From NCBI GenBank assembly GCA_025353525.1, contig JANXOO010000491.1, positions 1 through 8,000 of the forward strand: a DNA stretch of 8,000 bases, given 5' to 3'. The notes below the pieces were generated by a model, which was not told the DNA's origin, searched no databases, and saw only the letters and a list, made by a program, of their open reading frames with translations. Each line of letters starts with the position of its first letter. The stretch's first letter is position 1. Of this stretch, positions 1-5,930 are shown piece by piece. Position numbers and translations under genes: made by a program. This DNA comes from Schlesneria sp. (GTDB lineage: Bacteria > Planctomycetota > Planctomycetia > Planctomycetales > Planctomycetaceae).

Positions 1-220
1 CGACGCCGGAACCTATGGAGCTTTCGCTCGAGTTCTCGAATCGTTCGTCGATTGAACAGAATAACTGGAACCCGTGTGGTCAAAGTATTCAACCGTCCTC
101 GGAAGTCTTCAAAAAACGACTTTTCAAATAGCAAAGTGGCTTGCTGCTGATCGCGATTGATCCACCCGGCGATAGTAAGGCGAGCGGCAGAAATGTTTTT
201 CCCGGAGTCCCCGACTGGCC

Positions 221-265
221 GGGGTCGATCCCCTTTTTCGTCTTCGACAAAAGGGGTTTGACCCC
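221..265. repeat. Imperfect inverted repeat (hairpin), REP-like
   Basis: GGGGTCGATCCCCTTTT (221-237) pairs with AAAAGGGGTTTGACCCC (249-265), with one G-T wobble (227/259) and one mismatch (229/257). The stem continues through TCG/CGA (238-240 with 245-247) to a TCTT loop, with C248 bulged. Neither strand has a T-tract directly after the stem, so an intrinsic terminator is unlikely. Dispersed extragenic palindromes of this shape are common in bacterial intergenic DNA. Whether this one is repeated elsewhere in the genome cannot be seen here. Confidence 0.6.
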
Positions 266-356
266 CTCCCGCTGGACTTTCATTTGGTAATTGATTTTCG
301 GCTGCTCTCATAATCGTTGATCGGTCGCTTTTGACCTGCCCGGCGCGCAACTTGTC

Positions 357-388
357 TTCCGGCAAGATCTGCCGTTCCGGCAATCTGC
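357..388. repeat. Short imperfect tandem repeat
   Basis: TTCCGGCAA-GA-TCTGC (357-372) is followed after two bases by TTCCGGCAA-TCTGC (375-388). The two copies differ only by a two-base GA insertion. It lies in non-coding DNA and probably arose by a local duplication. No function is apparent. Confidence 0.5.
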
Positions 389-574
389 TGATCGCGTTGT
401 AACGATGATCGCGAAAAATCCGGGGACTTCCTGCATGGGTCACGGCGAAACTGCAAATTTGCACCGCGTGGAATTCGATGATCTGTGACACCGACTTTCA
501 GGTGACTTCGATGCAATCGTTTTGAAGACCGGATGGGCGCGTCGCAAAAACATGTCCCGATTCGTTCGCGCAGT

Positions 575-595
575 TCTCCGAAAGGAATTCGGAGA
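575..595. repeat. Small hairpin upstream of the autotransporter gene
   Basis: TCTCCGAA (575-582) and TTCGGAGA (588-595) form a perfect 8-bp stem with the loop AGGAA. It lies about 80 bases before the start codon at 673. If the transcript begins upstream, the stem would be in the 5' leader. There is no T-tract, so it is not a terminator. A regulatory role is only possible. Confidence 0.4.
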
Positions 596-633
596 CAGCT
601 CGCCACGGCGAGAATCGCAATTCAATACTGAGA

Positions 634-655
634 GCGACAGGCAGGATGCTGTCGT
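634..655. repeat. Small hairpin close to the autotransporter start
   Basis: CGACAG (635-640) pairs with CTGTCG (649-654) around an 8-base loop, and a G-T wobble (634/655) extends it by one pair. It ends 17 bases before the ATG at 673, close enough to affect ribosome access if transcribed. A 6-bp stem can arise by chance. Confidence 0.3.
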
Positions 656-672
656 ATGGAACGCGGTGAATC

Positions 673-3501
673 ATGGACGAGACGACAAAACAATTACGAA
701 AACTGTGGCGCAAGCGATTCTTTCGTCCGATGACTCAGGCAATCTGCGTTGCCGCAACCTCGTTCGCTCTTTCATACCCGATCGGCCCGTTACTGGCTGC
801 CGATATCCATGTGAATCGGGTCTTCGATTCCGGAGCCGGATCGCTGCGACAGGAATTGTCGGGGCAGATGGCTGGCGACAGGCTTGCGTTCGATCCAATT
901 CTGAACGGGACGACGCTGGTCAACGGCCGACCTATCGTCGTTAGCCAGTCAACGACATTTCTCGATCAGAACACAATTTCGCTGACAGACAATCATGCGT
1001 TCCAGCTGGCGGCACCGTTGACCGTTGACTGGGCCGGATCGCTGATGCTCAACGGTATCCTGTCGGACGGTACATCGGCCGGAAGCCTCTTCAAAACAGG
1101 GCTCGGATCACTGACCCTCTCGGGAACCAATACATACACGGGCGGAACGACAATCGGCGGTGGAACGATCTTCGTCTTGAACAGCAACGCTCTGGGCACG
1201 GGGGCACTGACCGTGACGAACCTGGTGAGTAATCCGATACTCGATCTCGCGAATGGAGTGAAACTGGCCAACGATGTGTTGCTTCAATCGAATCTGATCT
1301 TGAACACGGGAACCGGTACAACAACCGAACTGGGCGGTACCATCAGCGACAGCGGTGGCACATTTGGAATCAACAAAACAGGGACTGGCACCCTGATTTT
1401 GAGTGGCGAGAATTCATTCACTGGCGGAGTTTACGTCACGAATGACAGTACGATCCGGGTTCTCAACAGTTCCGGTTTGGGTACGGGAACCGTCACCGTC
1501 GCAGGCGCTTTGACGCTGGATATCGCGAGCGGCCTGAACGTCGCCAATCACTTTTCGCTCGGCAACACTTTCGTCGCTAACGTGAATTCCGGAACGTCAA
1601 CTCTCAGTGGCCTGATCGATGAAATTGCTCTCGGCAGCGGCAGTCTGATGAAGACTGGTGCAGGAACACTGATCCTTGGCGGGACCACAGCCTACACGGG
1701 TGGCACAACCGTCAGCCAGGGGATATTGCAGAGCGATTCAATCAGCCTGACGGGTAACGTTCACAACAACGGGACGGTGATTTTCAATCAAACGGTCGAC
1801 GGGACCTACGCGGGCAATATCGACGGAACGGGGAATCTGATCAAAACGGGGATCGGGACCCTGATCTTCGCGGGCTCGCACAGCTATCTGGGTCCGACGA
1901 CGTTGAATACGGGCGAATTGCAAGTGCAGGGAACGATGACGAGCGACATCATCGTGTCCAGCACCGACGCGGCATTGACGGGAACCGGAACCACGGGCGG
2001 CGTCACCAACAACGGCTTCGTGCAGCCTGGCAATGCCGGCATTGGCATATTGCATGTCAACGGGGACTTCACTCAACAATCGGGTGGAACGACAGAAATC
2101 AAATTCGTCAATTCGGGCAACACGCCAGGCACCAACAACGACAATATCAATGTGACGGGTCAGGCGAAACTCGATGGCATGTTGAAAGTCTTCGCAGTAG
2201 GAGGTGGCACGTTCACCGCTGGAACGCAATATACGATCCTGAACGCGACGGGAGGCGTGACGGGCAAATACTTCGAAGCGTCGAGTAATCTGTCGATGTT
2301 CGGAGTCGATGTCACGTACGGCCCGAACGATGTCACATTTCAACTCCACCAGACAACCAGTCTGCACGCAGCAGCGACGACATCGAACCAGGCCAGCATC
2401 GGAACGGCGCTCGACAATCTCGCCCTCTCGTCGTCGGGGGGGCTGTTCGCAATGATCAATACACTCGGCATCCAGCCTGTGGCACAACAGCAGCAGTCGA
2501 TGAATCAACTCAGTGGCTCGGTCTACGGTGACACACAAACAATCGGATTGCAGGTCGGCGATCAACTCCAGCAGCGGATCACGAGCCGGCTGGTCAACAA
2601 CGGGCAATTCCTTGCGGGCCAATCGAACGAGGACTCCGATTTGCGAGGCCAGTCTCCCATGATCGGTTCGACAAAGGGCTGGGTTCAGGGCTACGGAATG
2701 AGTGGCAGCCTGCGCGGCGACGGCAATGCCGCAGGTGTTAACTATAATCAGGGCGGTGCCTTGTACGGCATGGACTGGGGCAACGACGATTCCGGGTTGA
2801 TTGGTGTGATGGGTGGAAACTCGTACGTGGGATTCCGCGAAGGGTTCGGTGGCAGCGGACAATCGACTTCGTATCAGGTCGGTGTCTATGCATTGCGGCA
2901 CAATGAACTGGCATATCTGTTGGGCTCGACGAACTATGGATATGACACATTTGGGGTCAATCGCGGCGTGACGGTGGGAGGATTTAATCAATCGCTCCAC
3001 GGCAATTACAACGGTCACCAACTCGGTGCCAACGTCGAAACCGGACTGAAACTGGCAGCAGGGGGATTGCATTTGCAGCCGCTCGTTGGCTTGCAGTACC
3101 TGTATCTTGCTCAACAAGGTTTCAACGAAACGGGTGGGCCTGCCGCGTTGAATGTTGCGGCCAATCAGGCCAATTCGCTGCGTACGAATATCGGAGGACG
3201 GATTGCCATCGACCAGATCACGACTTCGTCAGGAGCGGTCTGGACTCCTTACGTACAGGCTCGCCTGATTTCAGAATTGCTGAATAACGACCGGATCATC
3301 AATGCCTCGTTCAACGGGGCTCCTGCTGGTGGAACATTTACGTCGAGCGGTAGCCATCCTGGGTCGAACTATGGCCTCGTCGGTACAGGGATGCAGTTGC
3401 GGCTAAACTATAACTGGTCGCTGTACGGCAACGTCGACCTGGTGTTCGGCGGTCGCATTCAAACGCAAACCGGTTCAGGTGGAATCGTTTATTCGTGGTA
3501 G
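673..3501 (+). CDS. Autotransporter with beta-strand repeats and C-terminal beta-barrel domain
   Basis: This 942-residue protein looks like a type V (autotransporter) outer-membrane or surface protein. A basic N-region (residues 1-19), a hydrophobic stretch (about 23-41) and a likely cleavage site near LLAA-D (43/44) make a Sec signal peptide. FDSGAGSLRQEL (51-62) resembles a motif common near the start of bacterial surface proteins. Four autotransporter-associated beta-strand repeats follow, at about 137-181, 231-277, 323-358 and 387-420. Each has the pattern K-T-G-x-G-[TS]-L, and most continue to Y-T-G-G-T-T. A linker module (448-478, PGNAGIGILHVNGDFTQ) and a helical segment (about 575-640) lead to the beta-barrel (about 665-942). 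The chain ends in YSW; a terminal aromatic residue is typical of outer-membrane barrels and is known to guide BAM-dependent insertion. The ligand or function of the passenger cannot be told. ATG 673 is chosen because it keeps the charged N-region; ATG 730 (Met20) is an alternative. No strong ribosome binding site precedes either. The gene is complete and converges on the oxidoreductase gene. Confidence 0.88.
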   Translation: MDETTKQLRKLWRKRFFRPMTQAICVAATSFALSYPIGPLLAADIHVNRVFDSGAGSLRQELSGQMAGDRLAFDPILNGTTLVNGRPIVVSQSTTFLDQNTISLTDNHAFQLAAPLTVDWAGSLMLNGILSDGTSAGSLFKTGLGSLTLSGTNTYTGGTTIGGGTIFVLNSNALGTGALTVTNLVSNPILDLANGVKLANDVLLQSNLILNTGTGTTTELGGTISDSGGTFGINKTGTGTLILSGENSFTGGVYVTNDSTIRVLNSSGLGTGTVTVAGALTLDIASGLNVANHFSLGNTFVANVNSGTSTLSGLIDEIALGSGSLMKTGAGTLILGGTTAYTGGTTVSQGILQSDSISLTGNVHNNGTVIFNQTVDGTYAGNIDGTGNLIKTGIGTLIFAGSHSYLGPTTLNTGELQVQGTMTSDIIVSSTDAALTGTGTTGGVTNNGFVQPGNAGIGILHVNGDFTQQSGGTTEIKFVNSGNTPGTNNDNINVTGQAKLDGMLKVFAVGGGTFTAGTQYTILNATGGVTGKYFEASSNLSMFGVDVTYGPNDVTFQLHQTTSLHAAATTSNQASIGTALDNLALSSSGGLFAMINTLGIQPVAQQQQSMNQLSGSVYGDTQTIGLQVGDQLQQRITSRLVNNGQFLAGQSNEDSDLRGQSPMIGSTKGWVQGYGMSGSLRGDGNAAGVNYNQGGALYGMDWGNDDSGLIGVMGGNSYVGFREGFGGSGQSTSYQVGVYALRHNELAYLLGSTNYGYDTFGVNRGVTVGGFNQSLHGNYNGHQLGANVETGLKLAAGGLHLQPLVGLQYLYLAQQGFNETGGPAALNVAANQANSLRTNIGGRIAIDQITTSSGAVWTPYVQARLISELLNNDRIINASFNGAPAGGTFTSSGSHPGSNYGLVGTGMQLRLNYNWSLYGNVDLVFGGRIQTQTGSGGIVYSW

Positions 3502-3584
3502 ACCTCGTATCCTGATCGAACCCCGTGCGATGATGTCTGCAGTTTGTAATAGGCGGTCGACCGGAAGCGGGCCCATACTGCCGA
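3502..3584. other. Convergent intergenic gap
   Basis: These 83 bases separate the stop codons of two convergent genes. I see no strong hairpin with a T-tract, so no intrinsic terminator for either gene is supported. The only notable structure is the perfect 10-bp palindrome CGGTCGACCG at 3554-3563, too short to assign a role. Confidence 0.5.
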
Positions 3585-5831
3585 CTACCTGATCGGTGCA
3601 CCGACGCCATTTCCTTCGCGTTGCAAGAGTTTTTGGCGTGTCGGTTCGATCGTCACAATGACCGACTTGAATGCTGGTGTTCTCGATCTCGGATCCGACG
3701 TACGCGGCACCAGGATGTTGCACTCGGGGTAATACATCGCTGCATTGCCGGGCCTTATCTTCGGGAACGAAGTCGCGGCGATGTTTGTCATCTCGCCTGT
3801 ACTGCTCCGAACGGTGGTCGCCTGCCCTGGCTGCAAACCGAAGCGTTCGAGATCATCGGGATGCAGTAAAATGACGAACCGGCCTTCGACCCCCCGGTAG
3901 AGATCATAGTCTTCATAGACGACGGTATTGAACTGGCCTTCGCTGCGGATTGTCATTAGCCGCAACTCGTTCGGACCGCCTGCCAACCGGGGAAGTTCGT
4001 GAACGCGCAATTGAGCCTTGCCGTTGGGAGTCGGGAAATGAGGTGTATGAAACGTGCGTCCGTCGAGTTGAAACTCCTGTTTCGTTTCGCCGAACTGAGC
4101 AATCTTGTCGAAGCCGGGAATCACTTTCGCAATCGCTTCCCGAATGCGATTGGTGTTTTTCATCGATTCCCAATCGATCGGTCCACCGTTGCCGAGCACT
4201 CCGCTCGCGATGGTCGCGATCACTTCGATTTCACTCTTCGGCCCCACATGCCGTGCCGAACCGCCATCGCTGAGCCGGATGTAATTGAACATCGATTCCT
4301 GCGTCGTCGATTGCGGCTCTTCGTCGCGGGCGAGAACCGGCAATATGATGGTCTCTTTGGCAAGACCATGCGCGTGACCGGTATTAAGTGTCGTATTCAG
4401 GCTGACGAGCAATTCCAGTTCACCGAGCGCCCGTTTGGCAAATGTTGAGTCGGGGTTTGAACCGTACAGATTGCCACCAAGACAGAATCCGAATTTCAGC
4501 TCACGTCGATCGGCCGCCTCTATACAGGCGAGTGTATCGAGTCCTTCGGTCACAGGAAGTTGAAGTCCGAAGTGTGATTGCAACCGGTCGAAAATCGCCT
4601 CTTTCAATTTCGGAGTGACTCCCATTGAGCCGATCCCCTGGACGTTGGAATGCCCCCGAATCGGCAACAATCCCGCATTCGGCCGACCTGCCATTCCCCG
4701 CAGCAGCGCAAGATTGGCGATCGCCTCGACGTTTTCGACGCCGTACGTGTGATGAGTGATCCCCATCGTCCATGTGAAGACAACATTTTCGGCGGCTGCA
4801 TACCGGGTTGCGATCGCCTGAATCGCTGCGACGTCAACGCCTGACTTGCGATAGATATCGTCCCAGTCGTGGCGAGCCAATTGAGCCTTCAGTGCGGGCC
4901 AATGGTCGCAATGTTTCTCCAGAAAAGTTTCATCGTGCGCATTCATTTCGACGATTCGCTTTGCCACTCCCGTCAACAGTGCAAGGTCCCCTCCGATATG
5001 CGGTTGAACGTAGACCGATGCGATTCGGGAACCAAACATCAAACTGAGCGGATCGCTTGGCACGCTGAAATTGACGAGACCCGTCTCAATGATGGGGTTG
5101 ATGACGATGACATGCCCCCCTTTTCGACGCATGTTTTTGAGTGTCGACATCAATCGCGGGTGATTACTCGCGGGGTTACCTCCGATGATGAAAATCAGGT
5201 CCGCATGCTCGAGATCTTCGAGCACGATCGAAGCCGTACCCGTCCCCATGACGCTGCCCAGTCCCACACCACTCGCCTGGTGGCAGTAGAACGAGCAATT
5301 GTTGACGTTGTTTGTTCCGAAGACACGAGCGAAGATTTGCAGCAGGAATCCGGCTTCGTTGGAACTCCGTCCGCTGAAATACCAGAACGTCTCGTTCGGA
5401 GTGACAGGAGGAGTTGCCGTCGTCAGTTTTCCGATGATCTTCGCAAATGCATCATCCCACGAGATCGGCTGGTAGTAGTTATCACCCTGCCGATGGATGA
5501 CAGGGACGGTCAATCGCCCGCTGGTTTCCAGTTCTCGCGGCGTGAACGCCTGCAGTTGAGCGACGGAGTACGTTTTGAAGAAATCGGGTTTGACGGCCCC
5601 CTGCATGTCCGCAACCATCGCCTGCAACGATTTCTTGCAGACTTCCGGGAAGACACCGCGTTCGTTTGCCATACCCCCCATTTGCCCACCCATCCCGAGT
5701 GCGCAGGTTTTGCAGGCATTTTTCGATCGCATCGCCTTCCACAATTTCCAAAGACCACCCGCTTCGCGCGCCTTGCTAAACGTGTATTTGACGGCAGGCC
5801 AGCCACCACCCGTTTGAACTCGTCGCACCAT
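3585..5831 (-). CDS. FdhF/YdeP-family molybdopterin oxidoreductase
   Basis: This 748-residue protein belongs to the molybdopterin (bis-MGD) oxidoreductases and is closest to the formate-dehydrogenase-alpha-like FdhF/YdeP group, which are usually about 750-770 residues. The N-terminus has CKTCALGMGG (Cys40, Cys43) and a third Cys65 in FPEVCKKS; these resemble the conserved N-terminal cysteines of the group and may hold an Fe-S cluster. The catalytic domain follows, with NNCSFYCHQASGVGL at 177-191. By comparison with FdhF, Cys183 is the likely Mo ligand in place of selenocysteine. GGNPASNHPR (217-226) and the family-typical RGHSNVQG (392-399) support the assignment. The molybdopterin-dinucleotide-binding domain occupies about 622-730. 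No signal peptide is seen, so it is expected in the cytoplasm. The substrate is unknown; E. coli YdeP is linked to acid resistance, but that role should not be carried over. The ATG is supported by a sigma70-like promoter that would give a leader of about 35 bases, but GGGA is only a weak ribosome binding site. No electron-transfer subunit or fdhD lies next to it on the same strand. Confidence 0.9.
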   Translation of the reverse strand: MVRRVQTGGGWPAVKYTFSKAREAGGLWKLWKAMRSKNACKTCALGMGGQMGGMANERGVFPEVCKKSLQAMVADMQGAVKPDFFKTYSVAQLQAFTPRELETSGRLTVPVIHRQGDNYYQPISWDDAFAKIIGKLTTATPPVTPNETFWYFSGRSSNEAGFLLQIFARVFGTNNVNNCSFYCHQASGVGLGSVMGTGTASIVLEDLEHADLIFIIGGNPASNHPRLMSTLKNMRRKGGHVIVINPIIETGLVNFSVPSDPLSLMFGSRIASVYVQPHIGGDLALLTGVAKRIVEMNAHDETFLEKHCDHWPALKAQLARHDWDDIYRKSGVDVAAIQAIATRYAAAENVVFTWTMGITHHTYGVENVEAIANLALLRGMAGRPNAGLLPIRGHSNVQGIGSMGVTPKLKEAIFDRLQSHFGLQLPVTEGLDTLACIEAADRRELKFGFCLGGNLYGSNPDSTFAKRALGELELLVSLNTTLNTGHAHGLAKETIILPVLARDEEPQSTTQESMFNYIRLSDGGSARHVGPKSEIEVIATIASGVLGNGGPIDWESMKNTNRIREAIAKVIPGFDKIAQFGETKQEFQLDGRTFHTPHFPTPNGKAQLRVHELPRLAGGPNELRLMTIRSEGQFNTVVYEDYDLYRGVEGRFVILLHPDDLERFGLQPGQATTVRSSTGEMTNIAATSFPKIRPGNAAMYYPECNILVPRTSDPRSRTPAFKSVIVTIEPTRQKLLQREGNGVGAPIR

Positions 5832-5872
5832 TAAAATATCCCGATAAAGCGAACGGTTTGAAGACCGGCATA

Positions 5873-5901
5873 ATTGTACGGCGAGGACCCGGATGTCTCA
5901 A
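5873..5901 (-). promoter_or_regulatory. Sigma70-like promoter of the molybdopterin oxidoreductase gene
   Basis: On the minus strand TTGAGA (5901-5896, five of six matches to TTGACA) and TACAAT (5878-5873, five of six matches to TATAAT) are separated by exactly 17 bases. Transcription would start near 5866 and leave an untranslated leader of about 35 bases before the ATG at 5831. The match and position are good, but this is a prediction from consensus only, and planctomycete promoters are not all of this type. Confidence 0.55.
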
Positions 5902-5906
5902 TACGC

Positions 5907-5920
5907 GTGATTCACATCAC
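5907..5920. promoter_or_regulatory. CRP/FNR-like operator palindrome
   Basis: GTGAT-TCAC-ATCAC is a perfect inverted repeat with 5-base arms and a 4-base spacer. It equals the core of the CRP consensus (GTGA-N6-TCAC) and has the TGAT-N4-ATCA core of FNR-type sites. It begins five bases upstream of the predicted -35 box of the oxidoreductase gene, centred near -47.5 from the predicted start. This is close to, but not at, the classical class II activator position. A CRP/FNR-family regulator acting on a redox enzyme gene would make sense. The regulator is not in the window. Confidence 0.4.
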
Positions 5921-5930
5921 TCGACCACGC

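Larger units (their letters stand above)
1..672. other. Gene-poor region upstream of the autotransporter
   Basis: I see no convincing gene here. Frames on both strands are open for at most about 100 codons and their translations resemble no family I know. At the extreme left edge one + frame reads DAGTYGAFARVLESFVD and stops at 53-55. It could be the tail of a gene lying outside the window, but 17 codons are too few to decide. The region holds a strong imperfect hairpin at 221-265, a short tandem repeat at 357-388 and two small hairpins at 575-595 and 635-654, each listed separately. I found no good sigma70-type promoter for the gene at 673, so its transcription start is unknown and the leader could be long. 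Confidence 0.6.

Noticed and set aside
89..283. Open frame of 64 codons on the minus strand overlapping the hairpin at 221-265
   Set aside because: Much of the translation comes from the inverted repeat itself, so a real protein is unlikely.
280..606. Open frame of 108 codons on the minus strand in the left non-coding region
   Set aside because: No similarity to a known family, Arg/Ser-rich composition of a random frame, and no ribosome binding site that I can support.
1738..3117. Long open frame (459 codons) on the minus strand inside the autotransporter gene
   Set aside because: Its translation is rich in Arg, His and Val without any domain, as expected for the antisense of a Gly/Thr/Asn-rich coding sequence. 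The + strand gene has clear family features.
4869..5834. Open frame of 321 codons on the plus strand inside the oxidoreductase gene
   Set aside because: Antisense shadow of a well-recognised molybdopterin enzyme; the translation has no recognisable motif.
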